Positions 9,270-17,724 of a DNA stretch of 64,000 nucleotides are shown here, in pieces. Made by a program: the position numbers and the translations under genes. The stretch covers positions 199,445 through 263,444 of the forward strand of contig CAVWLJ010000002.1 in NCBI GenBank assembly GCA_963755755.1, in the 5' to 3' direction. This DNA is from DATKNA01 sp963755755. GTDB lineage: Bacteria > Actinomycetota > Actinomycetes > Actinomycetales > Kineosporiaceae. The stretch's first letter is position 1. Each line of letters opens with the position of its first letter. The notes under the pieces were generated by a model that saw nothing but the letters and a program-made list of their open reading frames with translations, did no database searches and was not told the DNA's origin.

Positions 9270-10307
9270 ATGACGACGCAGACATCTGCACAGACGGGCG
9301 ACCAGCCTGTCTCCGACCGCGCGTCCGAGGTCAAGGACCGCGCGGCCGACGTCGGCAGCACTGCCCAGGCGAAGGCCGGCGAGGTCGCCGGTACCGCCCA
9401 GGAGCGGGCCGCGGACGTCGCCGGCACCGCGAAGGACCAGGCGCTCGAGGTCGCCCAGGAGGCGCAGCGCCAGGCCCGTGACCTGCTCGGCGAGTTCCGC
9501 GGGCAGATTCAGCAGCAGACGCAGCAGCAGCGCGACCGGCTGGTCGAGATGCTGCGCGAGTTCGAGGACGAGCTCCAGAACATGGCCCAGGCGGGCGGCC
9601 GTAGCGGCGCCGCCACCGAGGTCGTCCGCCAGGTGGCGGACCGGCTCGGCGGGATCCGCTCCTACCTCGAGAACGGCTCGAACCCGCTCGACGACGTGCG
9701 CTCCTTCGCGCGCCGCCGCCCGGGTACCTTCCTGTTCGTCGCGGCCGCCGCCGGCGTCCTCGCCGGTCGGGCCACCCGCGGAGCGGCCGCTGCCCGCAAG
9801 CAGCAGCAGCAGTCCTCCGGGCGCCACGTCATCGACGTGCGCGACGGCCGGACCCCGGCCAGCTACGGCACCGGCTACGAGACCGGCTACGGCACGGGTT
9901 ACGCGAGCGGGACGTCGACCGGCTACACGACCGGCACGAGCGCCGGGTACGCCGCCGGCGCGACCGGCACGACCACCGACTACGGCCAGACCGGCGCGAC
10001 GGGATATCCGACGACCGGCGAGACCACGACGGGCTACCGCGACCAGTACGGCACGGCCGAGGGTGACCCGACGTACGGCCTGCAGCAGACGAGTGACCCG
10101 AACCTCGCACCGACGAGCGGGACGTTGACCGGGGCCACGGACGCCGACCTCGGCGTGCCCGGCGAGCCGGTCGCCCCGGAGTACGGCGGCGAGGGCGTCG
10201 GCCAGCCCGGTCCGAACGCGCCCACCGGCAGCGGTGAGCGTGACTACTCCAGCGAGTACGGCACCGGCCCGACCTACGACAACGGTTCCTCCGAGGGGTC
10301 GCGGTGA
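9270..10307 (+). CDS. LEA-like helical protein with membrane helix and Tyr/Gly/Thr-rich tail
   Basis: The 345-residue product starts at ATG 9270 after a GGAGGG site. Residues about 10-75 are a run of LEA-like 11-residue amphipathic units (VKDRAADVGSTAQAKAGEVAG). A helical segment (RDLLGEFRGQIQQQTQQQRDRL) follows, then a DVRSFARRRPGTFLFVAAAAGVLAGR segment that looks like a short membrane helix. The C-terminal 150 residues are Gly/Thr/Tyr repeats (GYETGYGTGY). It heads a three-gene unit with a holin-like protein and a DUF3618 protein whose starts overlap. A role in envelope protection or stress is inferred from composition and neighbours only. Confidence 0.75.
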   Translation: MTTQTSAQTGDQPVSDRASEVKDRAADVGSTAQAKAGEVAGTAQERAADVAGTAKDQALEVAQEAQRQARDLLGEFRGQIQQQTQQQRDRLVEMLREFEDELQNMAQAGGRSGAATEVVRQVADRLGGIRSYLENGSNPLDDVRSFARRRPGTFLFVAAAAGVLAGRATRGAAAARKQQQQSSGRHVIDVRDGRTPASYGTGYETGYGTGYASGTSTGYTTGTSAGYAAGATGTTTDYGQTGATGYPTTGETTTGYRDQYGTAEGDPTYGLQQTSDPNLAPTSGTLTGATDADLGVPGEPVAPEYGGEGVGQPGPNAPTGSGERDYSSEYGTGPTYDNGSSEGSR

Positions 10308-10780
10308 GCGGCAGCGAGCGGCTCGACACCCCTGGCGTCTCGCTGTCCACCTCGGGTGCGACGAGCTACGACGCGAACGGCGGTCACGACGACCTCGAGG
10401 TCGAGAACTCCTCGCTCGGCGAGATCGTCGGCCGGCTGACGTCGGACTTCTCCCAGCTCATGCGGGCGGAGATCGCGCTGGCCAAGGCCGAGGCCAAGGA
10501 GGAGGTCAAGGACGCCGGCAAGGGCGTCGGACTGCTGGCGGGAGCCGGGTACGCCGGCCATCTGCTGGTGCTCTTCCTCTCCCTGGCCCTGATGTTCCTC
10601 CTGGACGTCTGGATGCCGATCGGCTGGGCGGCGCTGATCGTCGGTGTCATCTGGGGGATCGTCGCGTTCGTGCTGCAGGCCAGCGGCCGCAAGAACCTCC
10701 AGCGGGCCACGCCCCCGATGACCGAGACCGTTGAGACCCTGAAGGAGGACGCCCAATGGGCGAAGAGACCGCGCGGCTGA
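10304..10780 (+). CDS. phage-holin-like family (Actinobacteria holin-X/DUF1469) membrane protein
   Basis: The 158-residue product starts at GTG 10304, overlapping the previous stop by GTGA. It fits the Phage_holin_3_6 family: a cytoplasmic amphipathic helix (LGEIVGRLTSDFSQLMRAEIALAKAEAKEE), then two membrane helices in a hairpin (HLLVLFLSLALMFLL and AALIVGVIWGIVAFVLQA), then a short charged tail with MTETVETLKEDAQWAK. Despite the name, these chromosomal proteins are not known lysis holins and sit with DUF3618 genes across actinobacteria, as here. The last 25 bases overlap the next gene. Confidence 0.88.
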   Translation: MSGSERLDTPGVSLSTSGATSYDANGGHDDLEVENSSLGEIVGRLTSDFSQLMRAEIALAKAEAKEEVKDAGKGVGLLAGAGYAGHLLVLFLSLALMFLLDVWMPIGWAALIVGVIWGIVAFVLQASGRKNLQRATPPMTETVETLKEDAQWAKRPRG

Positions 10781-11595
10781 GGGCAGAGATCGACCAGACC
10801 CGCGAGAACCTGACCCGTGACGTCGACCTGTTGGCCGAGAAGACGAGCCCGTCCCGGATCGTCGAGCGCCGGGTGCAGCGGACCAAGCGCGGGATCACCG
10901 GACTGAAGGACAAGGTGATGGGAACATTGCCAGGCTCCGACGACGACTCGGACGAGCGCTACGGCTACGGCTATTACTCCCCGCAGGGCACATACGGCAG
11001 CGAGTCCGGTGACGAGTCGGGCGGCGGCGTCCGCTCGGCCGTATCGGGCGCGGCGTCCAACGCCGGCTCGGCGGTGTCCGGTGCCAAGGACTCGGTGACC
11101 GGGGCGGCTTCGTCCGCCGTCGGTACCGTGCAGGGCACGGTGAGCGGCGCGGCGTCCTCCGTGGGCGACGCGGCGACCGGCGCGGTCGGCACCGTGCGCG
11201 AGCAGGCCGAGGGCAACCCGCTCGCGGCAGGCCTCGTCGCGTTCGGCGTCGGCTGGCTCGTCTCGTCCCTCCTGCCGGCCAGCGAGGCCGAGCAGCGGGC
11301 GGCGCAGCGAGCGGTCGAGACGGCCAAGGAGCAGGGCCAGCCGGTCATCGAGCAGGCCAAGCAGGCAGCTCAGGAGGTCGGCCAGAACCTGCAGGAGAGC
11401 GCCGGTCAGGCGGCTCAGCAGGTGAAGGACCGGGCCCAGGACGCGACGCAGACCGTCAAGGACGAGGCTCAGGGCGCCGCCCAGGACGTCAAGGACACCG
11501 CCTCCGGCGCTGCCCAGGACGTCAAGGGCACGACCCAGCAGCACGTCGAAGAGGTCCGCAGCGGCTCCGGCTCGAGCACGGGCAGCAGCTACTGA
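10756..11595 (+). CDS. DUF3618 domain protein with LEA-like tail
   Basis: The 279-residue product starts at ATG 10756 inside the preceding gene. Its N-terminus is the DUF3618 signature (ETARLRAEIDQTRENLTRDVDLLAEKTSP followed by RVQRTKRGITGLKDKVMG). The middle is Ala/Ser/Gly-rich (AVSGAASNAGSAVSG), with a short hydrophobic stretch (NPLAAGLVAFGVGWLVSSLLP) that may touch the membrane. The C-terminal 90 residues are LEA-like repeats (QVKDRAQDATQTVKDEAQGAAQDVKD). It is the last gene of the unit and is followed by a strong terminator. Its function is unknown; the repeat type matches that of the first gene of the operon. Confidence 0.85.
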   Translation: MGEETARLRAEIDQTRENLTRDVDLLAEKTSPSRIVERRVQRTKRGITGLKDKVMGTLPGSDDDSDERYGYGYYSPQGTYGSESGDESGGGVRSAVSGAASNAGSAVSGAKDSVTGAASSAVGTVQGTVSGAASSVGDAATGAVGTVREQAEGNPLAAGLVAFGVGWLVSSLLPASEAEQRAAQRAVETAKEQGQPVIEQAKQAAQEVGQNLQESAGQAAQQVKDRAQDATQTVKDEAQGAAQDVKDTASGAAQDVKGTTQQHVEEVRSGSGSSTGSSY

Positions 11596-11615
11596 CGTAC
11601 GTCCGACCACACGAT

Positions 11616-11660
11616 CGGCGAGGCGCCCCGGCCAGAACGGCCGGGGCGCCTCGCCGTTCT
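11616..11660 (+). terminator. intrinsic terminator of the DUF3618 operon
   Basis: An 18-base perfect stem (11616-11633 with 11639-11656, CGGCGAGGCGCCCCGGCC and its complement) with loop AGAAC, followed by TTCT. It lies 20 bases after the DUF3618 stop. This is the strongest hairpin in this part of the window. Confidence 0.8.
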
Positions 11661-11740
11661 CGTCCCGCCGCCGCTGACGCACGGGCGGCGAACGTTATCG
11701 GTCCTTGACCTGCTGCCACCGGACGAGGGAACGTCGAGGG

Positions 11741-12379
11741 GTGACCGGAACCCTGACCTGCCCGCGCTGCGGGCGCGAGGTACGGCCGCCCGGCCTCTGG
11801 TCGGACACCTGGACCTGCCCGGTGCACGCGGCCGTCGCGCCGCTGCACCCGCCGATGGTCGGGTCCGAGGACGCGCTGCGCCAGCTCGGTTCCCGCTCGC
11901 AGGTGCCGATCTGGATGCCGTGGCCGCTACCGCTCGGGTGGCTCGTCTCGGGGATCCAGCACGCGGGCGACGAGCACACGGGACCCGTGGCGACGGTGCT
12001 CGCCTGCTCCGGCCCGAACCCGCTCACCGTCGAGCTCGACGACCTCTCCGCGGACCTGCTCCTCGTCGCCGAGCAGCCCGGGGTCGGGCTCGGTGCCCGG
12101 CTCGCCGGCCTGGAGGCCCTCGACCCCGGAGGGCGGATCATCGGAGGCTCCCCGGGCCTCAAGCTCGTCGCGGCCGGCCACGACACCCCGCTGTGGGCCG
12201 TGGACGTCGACGGCGTCTCCGCTTTCGTCGGCGAGGCGGCCGGCGTCTGGCTCTGGGCCCTCACCTGGCCCGGCACGGCGGCGGCGGTCCTGCTGGAGCA
12301 GTTCGAGCTGCGTGACGCCTGCGACCCGGACAACGTCTTCGACCTGCCGTACGGAGCGCTCTCGCCGCGCCTGGGGTGA
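11741..12379 (+). CDS. DUF6758 family protein
   Basis: The 212-residue product starts at GTG 11741. It begins with a zinc-ribbon-like knuckle (LTCPRCGREVRPPGLWSDTWTCPVH: CxxC and a later C/H pair). A conserved segment with MPWPLPLGWLVSGIQHAGDE and many Trp/Gly residues follows. This pattern is typical of a broadly distributed actinobacterial family without known reaction. It precedes a PHP phosphoesterase and MarC in the same direction, with 50 bases to the next start, so co-transcription is plausible. No frame break. Confidence 0.7.
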   Translation: MTGTLTCPRCGREVRPPGLWSDTWTCPVHAAVAPLHPPMVGSEDALRQLGSRSQVPIWMPWPLPLGWLVSGIQHAGDEHTGPVATVLACSGPNPLTVELDDLSADLLLVAEQPGVGLGARLAGLEALDPGGRIIGGSPGLKLVAAGHDTPLWAVDVDGVSAFVGEAAGVWLWALTWPGTAAAVLLEQFELRDACDPDNVFDLPYGALSPRLG

Positions 12380-12430
12380 CCCGCCGGCGGGAGGCCGGGT
12401 GCGTCGCACCCCGCCTCTAAGGTGGCCTCC

Positions 12431-13276
12431 GTGCGGATCGACCTCCACGTCCACTCGACGGCCTCCGACGGCACCTCGCCGCCGGCGGCCGTGCTCGAGG
12501 AGGCGGCCTCCGCCGGGCTCGACGTCGTCGCCCTGACCGACCACGACACCACCGCGGGCTGGGCCGAGGCCGCCGCGGCCGTCCCCGCCACCGGGGTCAC
12601 CCTCGTGCCGGGTACCGAGATCTCCACCCAGGCCCGCGGCATCAGCATCCACCTGCTGGCCTACCTGCAGGATCCGGCCGAGCCCACCCTCGTGGCCGAG
12701 CTGGAACGCACCCGGACGGACCGGCTGTCGCGGGCGCGCCGCATGGTCGACCTGATCGCGCGTGACCACCCCCTCACGTGGGAGGAGGTCGAGGCCCAGG
12801 TCGAGCCGGGCGCCACCGTCGGCCGCCCGCACATCGCCGACGCCATGGTGGCCGCCGGGCTGGTCCGCGACCGCGACGAGGCCTTCGCCACCGTCCTGCA
12901 CAGCCGCTCGCCGTACTACGTCCGCCACTACGCCCCGGACGTCGTAGATGCCGTCCGGCTCGTCCGGGGTGCCGGGGGAGTGCCGGTCATGGCGCACCCG
13001 CTCGCTGCCCGCCGCGGGCTCACCGTGTCGGACGCCGTCATCGCCGAGATGGCCGCGGCCGGTCTGGCCGGTCTCGAGGTCGAGCACCGCGACCACGAAC
13101 CCGCCGAGCGGGAGCACCTGCTGCGCCTCGCCCGCGACCTCGGCCTCTTCACCACGGGGTCGAGCGACTACCACGGCACGGGCAAGCTCAACCGGATCGG
13201 CGAGAACGTCACGGCGCCGGCGGTGCTGGAGCTGATCGAGGCGCAGGGGGCGGGGACGCCGGTGGTCCGGCCGTGA
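12431..13276 (+). CDS. PHP domain phosphoesterase (RNase AM/TrpH-like)
   Basis: The 281-residue protein starts at GTG 12431 (VRIDLHVHS). The PHP metal motifs are present: DLHVHSTASDG (His-x-His), LTDHDTTAGW (Asp-His), GTEIST (Glu), GRPHIADAM (His), HRDHEP, and GSSDYHG near the C-terminus (Asp-x-His). The insertion pattern with GRPHIADAMV matches the YciV/TrpH branch, which hydrolyses 3',5'-bisnucleotides or trims RNA 5' ends. Its stop overlaps the MarC start by GTGA. The exact substrate is an inference from the branch. Confidence 0.88.
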   Translation: MRIDLHVHSTASDGTSPPAAVLEEAASAGLDVVALTDHDTTAGWAEAAAAVPATGVTLVPGTEISTQARGISIHLLAYLQDPAEPTLVAELERTRTDRLSRARRMVDLIARDHPLTWEEVEAQVEPGATVGRPHIADAMVAAGLVRDRDEAFATVLHSRSPYYVRHYAPDVVDAVRLVRGAGGVPVMAHPLAARRGLTVSDAVIAEMAAAGLAGLEVEHRDHEPAEREHLLRLARDLGLFTTGSSDYHGTGKLNRIGENVTAPAVLELIEAQGAGTPVVRP

Positions 13277-13890
13277 GCTCCGTCGTCAACGGCCGCTTCT
13301 TCGTCGAGTCGTTCGTCACCCTGTTCGTGATCATGGATCCGCTCGGCACCCTGCCGGTCTTCCTGGCGCTGACGGCGACCGCGGGACGCGGCGAGCGTAT
13401 CCGCGCCGCCCGCCAGGCCGTCGGCGTCGCACTGCTCGTCATCGTCGTGTTCGCCGTCTTCGGGCAGGCGATCCTCGGGTACCTGCACGTCACGCTCCCG
13501 GCACTACAGGGCGCCGGGGGACTGCTCCTGCTGCTCATCGCCCTCGAGCTGCTCACGGACCAGGCCGACACCGAGCCGGTCCGCACCGAAGGCGTCAACA
13601 TCGCGTTCGTCCCGCTCGGGACGCCGCTGCTGGCCGGGCCCGGAGCCATCGCCGCCGTCATCGTGTTCGTCAACCAGGTGCACGGCGTCGCCGACGCCGT
13701 CGGGCTGGCGCTCGGCGTCCTGGGCATCCACATCGTCCTGTACCTGACCATGCGGTTCGGCACGATCTTCCTGCGGCTGCTCGGGCGCAGCGGGGTCAGT
13801 CTCGTCACCCGGATCTCCGGCCTGCTGCTCTCGGCCATCGCGGTGCAGCTCATCGCGGACGCCGTGCGCGCGTTCGTGGAGGCGTCATGA
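13273..13890 (+). CDS. MarC family membrane protein
   Basis: The intact 205-residue protein starts with GTG 13273 overlapping the PHP stop. It has six predicted membrane helices in two three-helix halves and the family signature near the N-terminus (FVIMDPLGTLPVFLALT). The second half opens with FVPLGTPLLAGPGAIAAVI. MarC proteins are inner-membrane proteins of unclear transport role; the old link to multiple antibiotic resistance has been withdrawn. Its stop overlaps the start of the RecB-like nuclease gene (ATGA), so these genes form a coupled string. Confidence 0.9.
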   Translation: MSSVVNGRFFVESFVTLFVIMDPLGTLPVFLALTATAGRGERIRAARQAVGVALLVIVVFAVFGQAILGYLHVTLPALQGAGGLLLLLIALELLTDQADTEPVRTEGVNIAFVPLGTPLLAGPGAIAAVIVFVNQVHGVADAVGLALGVLGIHIVLYLTMRFGTIFLRLLGRSGVSLVTRISGLLLSAIAVQLIADAVRAFVEAS

Positions 13891-14756
13891 GCGCCGACGC
13901 CCGCCGCCGGCGTCCAGGGCGTGCTCGAGGGGATGCCGCGCCGGCTCTACCCCTGCACGCCCACCCGGCTCCTGACCTGGCTGGACTGCCCGCGCCGCTA
14001 CCGCTTCAGCTACCTGGACCGCCCCGCGCCGCCCAAGGGCCCGCCCTGGGCGCACACCGGGCTGGGGACGTCGGTGCACACGGCACTGGCCTCGTGGTGG
14101 CGGCTGCCCGCGCGGGAGCGGACGCCGGACCGCGGCGCACAGCTGGTCCGCCAGGGCTGGGTCCGCGAGGGCTACCGCGACGATGCGCAGTCCGAGGCGG
14201 TGCGGGAGCGCGCGGCCGGCTGGGTGCGCGACTACCTCGCCGATGTCGACCCCCGGACCGAACCGATCGGCGTCGAGCGCACGGTCTCCGCGCCGACGCC
14301 GGCGCTCGTGCTCTCCGGGCGGGTGGACCGGATCGACGAGCGCCCCGACGGGAGCGTCGTCGTCGTCGACTACAAGACCGGCCGCCGGCCGCCCGCGGAC
14401 CACGACGCGCGGGCCAGCCTCGCCCTCGCCGTCTACGCCGTCGCCGCGGCGCGCACCCTGCGGCGTCCGTGCGCCGTCGTCGAGCTGCACCACCTGCCGA
14501 CCGGGACCGTCGCCGCCGCGGCGCACGAGGAGGGGAGCCTGGCGCGCAAGGTGGCCGAGGCGGAGTCGATCGCGCGTGAGGCGCGGGCCGCCGACGAGGC
14601 CTACGCCAGCAAGTTCCGCCACGGAGCGCACCTTCCCCGTCCGTCCGTCCGGGTCGTGCGGTTGGTGCGACTTCCGTGCAGCCTGTCCTGAGGGGCGGGC
14701 CGCGGCGCCGCAGCGGCACCCGTGGGACGCCGTCGACGACGCTGGACGCCGGCTGA
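13887..14756 (+). CDS. RecB-family PD-(D/E)XK exonuclease with Fe-S cysteines, three frame breaks
   Basis: Starting at ATG 13887, which overlaps the MarC stop, and removing one surplus base near 13902, one near 14640 and one near 14742 gives 288 residues. The Cas4/AddB-like architecture is visible: first Cys in WLDCPRRYRFSYLDRP (near residue 35), LSGRVDRIDERPDGSVVVVDYKTGR (GxxD...VVDYK nuclease core), and a C-terminal CGWCDFRAAC cluster. The four cysteines are those that bind a 4Fe-4S cluster in AddB-type nucleases. This single-domain nuclease commonly sits next to MarC in actinobacteria. The substrate is DNA by family; the biological role is open. Confidence 0.8.
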
Positions 14757-14760
14757 GCGG

Positions 14761-15681
14761 TTACGGCTCGGTCGGGTCCGGGCTCGGCTCGACGGAAGGG
14801 TCCGTGCACGCGTCGGTCAGGGGATCGGTCAGGCGCAGCCGGGTCTTCGCCGCCAGCAGGTGCGGCCCCTCGTGCAGCGGTGGGACCCGGCCCTGCGCGC
14901 CGCGCAGCGCCGCCCGCAGGGTGCGCAGCCCCACGGTGGTGGCGGCGTCGGGAAGGCCGGCAGCGCCGGGCAACTCCGGCAGCGCGTACAGCCGGCGCCC
15001 CCACGGCGGCAGCGCCGCGAACGCGAGCCCGGCGATGTCCGCCCACGCCGGTGACGCCGGCGTCGTCAGCGCCACCCGTGCCGGCGCCGGGGTCGTCACC
15101 AGGTCCAGCGCGGTCCGTCGCGCCGCCGTCGTGCACTCCAGCGCCGGTCTGATCACCCGGAAGTAGTCCTGCAACGCGGCGCGGTCGTGGGGCACCTCGT
15201 CCGGCTCCAGCCCGACGAGCATCGCGGCGCGCACCTGCTCGGCGATGTACGCGTCCTGCTCCGCCCCGGTCAGGCTCAGGCCGCCGCGCGTGACGACCTC
15301 GAGGAACGACGCGACGAGGCAGCAGTGCACCCAGGCGAGCAGCTGCGGGTCCTCGGCGTCGTACGCGATGCCCGACGGCAGCGTGCCGTGCACGCGGGCA
15401 TGGATCGCCCGTACTCGGGACGCCGGCGAGCATCGCGTCCGTCGCACTGCCGAAGGTGGTGACCGCGATGTACTCGGCCGTCCGCGAGAGCCGGCCCCAC
15501 CAGTCCTGGTGGAAGGTCGAGTGCTCGACGAAGGCCTCGAGGGCGACGGGGTGCAACGCCTGCAGCAGCATGGCCCTCAGGCCCGGCCACGCCCATCAGC
15601 AGTTCGGCGTGCACGCGCCAGGTCACGCTGTCCGGGCCGAACAGGCCGGCGTCCCCACTGCCGAGCCTCGTCGGAGCGCAT
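14761..15681 (-). CDS. DUF2236 (MpaB/latex-clearing-like) oxygenase family protein, three frame breaks
   Basis: From ATG 15681, removing surplus bases near 15650, 15580 and 15415 gives 305 residues. The family features run through all pieces: WRVHAELLMGVAGLRAMLLQALHP at the N-terminus, SRTAEYIAVTTFGSATDAM, then HGTLPSGIAYDAEDPQLLAWVHCCLV. The last segment contains the conserved DP.L..WVH motif whose His coordinates haem in characterised relatives. Members include latex-clearing protein and fungal MpaB; bacterial homologues are mostly uncharacterised oxygenases. It is convergent with the RecB-like gene, 4 bases apart. Confidence 0.75.
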
Positions 15682-15820
15682 GCGTCGAGCCTCGTCCCGA
15701 GCCCGGGACCGATCCCTGGGACGGCCGTCCGGACCGGTCCGGAGGCACCGGTGGGTCGCTCAGCCCTGATCAGCCTGGCCCGGGGCCGCGCTGATCGCAG
15801 GTCGAGGCCCTGACCGCCGC

Positions 15821-16381
15821 TCACGCCCGGCCGGCCGGGGAGGTCTCCCGGTGACGGCGGCGGTAGGCGGCGGCCTTCGCCCGGTCGCCGCAGCCCTTCA
15901 TGCCGCACCACCGGCGGCGACCGCCGCGCGACCGGTCGACGAAGAGGCGCGTGCAGTGCGGGTCGGCGCACTCGCCGCAGCGCGGCCAGATCGTCGGACG
16001 AGGAGGAGGTCCAGGGCGTCGCGGGCCACCGCGCCGAGGAGCCCGTCCAGGCCGCCGGTCCAGCGCACGGCGCCCGTCCCGGTGAGTTCGGGCACGAGGG
16101 TGGCCCGGGCGGCGGCGTTCACCAGCCTCCGGTCGCGGTCGGCGGTCCGGACGCCGGTGAGCCGCGCGGTGACGACGGCGTAGAGCGCCTCGCGCAGTTC
16201 CCGGATGCGGTCGAGGTCGGCGTCGTCGCCACGCAGGTCGTCCACGGCGAGAGCCGGCGGCGCGGACCCAGCTCTCGACGTCCGGCCAGCTCCGCAGCCG
16301 CTCGACGTCGGCGCTGCCCCGGTCGGAGAGCGTGCCGACGAGGTCCAGGACGGGCCGTCCTCCGGCGTGGTCGAACTCCAC
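15821..16381 (-). CDS. CGNR zinc-finger/ABATE-domain regulator, three frame breaks
   Basis: Read from GTG 16381 (VEFDHAGGRPVLDLVGTLSD) with surplus bases removed near 16257, 15995 and 15975, the product is 185 residues. The N-terminal ABATE domain includes LDLVGTLSDRG and LRELREALYAVV. The C-terminal zinc finger is ECADPHCTRLFVDRSRGGRRRWCGMKGCGDRAK, here as CGDR instead of CGNR. Such proteins are small DNA-binding regulators, and this one diverges from an MFS transporter. An ATG at 16411 is an alternative start, but it would place the first palindrome inside the coding region; the GTG puts that palindrome directly upstream. No ribosome site is seen before either start, so the transcript may be leaderless. 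Confidence 0.75.
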   Translation of the reverse strand: MEFDHAGGRPVLDLVGTLSDRGSADVERLRSWPDVESWVRAAGSRRGRPAWRRRRPRPHPGTARGALRRRHRAAHRRPDRRPRPEAGERRRPGHPRARTHRDGRRALDRRPGRAPRRGGPRRPGPPPRPTIWPRCGECADPHCTRLFVDRSRGGRRRWCGMKGCGDRAKAAAYRRRHRETSPAGRA

Positions 16382-16464
16382 GTCACCAGTTTGAGACGGT
16401 GACGCGTGCATGGGCAACAGGACAGCGGGTACGACGGATGCGTCACCGGTTCGACCGGTGACGC
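16381..16464. promoter_or_regulatory. two palindromic operators between CGNR regulator and MFS gene
   Basis: Positions 16440-16464 are a perfect 25-base palindrome, GCGTCACCGGT-TCG-ACCGGTGACGC. Positions 16381-16404 repeat the half-sites CGTCACC and GGTGACG with a 10-base spacer. The sites flank the control region of both divergent genes: the first abuts the CGNR start, and the second ends about 30 bases before the MFS start. The likely ligand is the adjacent CGNR/ABATE protein, by position only. Confidence 0.65.
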
Positions 16465-16493
16465 GTGACAAGCGAGTCGACGAGGAGCTCGTG

Positions 16494-17724
16494 ATGAGGC
16501 GTCAGATCGTCCACTACGCCGGCGCGGCCGTGCTCGTGCGGACCGCGGACGAGGGGGCCCGGGTCGCCCTCGTCCTTCTCGCGCTGGAGCGGACCCGCAG
16601 CGCGGCGCTGGGCGGGCTCCTCGTGGCCGCGCTGCTCGTGCCGCACGTCGCCGCGGCGGGTGTCGTCGGCGCCCGCGCGGACCGGTCACGCCGTCCGCTG
16701 CGGGTCGTGGCCGTCGCCGCGGCCGGTTTCGGGATCGCGCTGGGCCTCACGTCGGCCGCGCTCGGACCGGTCCCGGCGCCCGTCGTCCTCGGCGTCCTGC
16801 TCGCCGGCGGCTGCTGCGGACCGGCCCTCACGGGGGCGCTGTCGAGCCACCTGCCCGCGCTCGTGCCGGCGCGGGACGTGCCGCGCGCCTTCGGCGTCGA
16901 CGCGCTGACCTACGACGTCGCGGGAATGCTCGGCCCGGCCGTCGCGGGCGTCGTCGCCGGCCGGGCCTCGGCCGCCGTGGCGACGGTCGTGCTCGCGGTG
17001 GCCGCGCTGGCCGGTGCCGCGGCGGTCGCCGCGCTGCCTGCCCCGCCGGATCGCGAACGCCCGGAGCCGGGGTCGGTGAAGCTGACGGACGGGGTGCGCG
17101 CGATGTGGCGCGAGCGTCCGCTGGCCGTGGTCACGGCCGCGACCAGCGTCGGTCAGCTCGGGTTCGGCGCGCTGCCCGTCGTCGTCGCCGTCGTCGCCGT
17201 GCGGCACGCGGCGCCCTCCACCGCGGGCCTGCTGCTGGCCGCGCTCACCGCCGGAGGGCTCGTCGGCTCACTGATCTGGACCTGGCGGCCGGCCGCGCCC
17301 GGAGCACGCGCCCTGGGTGGTCGTGGCCGCGCTCCTCGGCACGGCGCTGCCCGTCGCGGCAGGGGCGCTCACGACGTCGCCGGCCGTGCTGGCTGCCCTG
17401 TTCGCGCTGTCCGGCGTCGCGAACGGCCCGCTCATCGGCGCGCTGCTCGTCACCCGGGAGCGGTTCGCGCCGTCGGCGGTCCGCAGCCAGGTGTTCACCC
17501 TGGGCGCGGGCGTCAAGACCTCGTTCACCGCGGCCGGCTCGGCGCTCGCCGGCCTGCTCGCGGCGTGGCCGACGGCGACGCAGCTGCTGCTCGTCGCCGC
17601 CTGCCCGGTCGTCGCCGCCCTCGGCGGAGCCGCAGGTCTGCGGCTCGCCCCGAGGGACGGAACGACGGAGAACTACTCGCCGACGGCGACGTCGACGGCG
17701 TCGACGGCCGGTCCGCTGTCCTGA
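16494..17724 (+). CDS. MFS transporter, one frame break
   Basis: ATG 16494 (or GTG 16491) follows a GAGGAG site. Removing one surplus base near 17300 gives 409 residues. About 10-12 hydrophobic helices are visible in two halves, with the loop motif GARADRSRRPLR after helix 2 typical of major facilitator exporters and a central loop around PPDRERPEPGSVKL. It is divergent from the CGNR regulator and shares its palindromes. Drug or metabolite export is the usual role of such pairs; the substrate is unknown. The last 52 bases overlap the 3' end of the convergent helicase gene. Confidence 0.8.
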
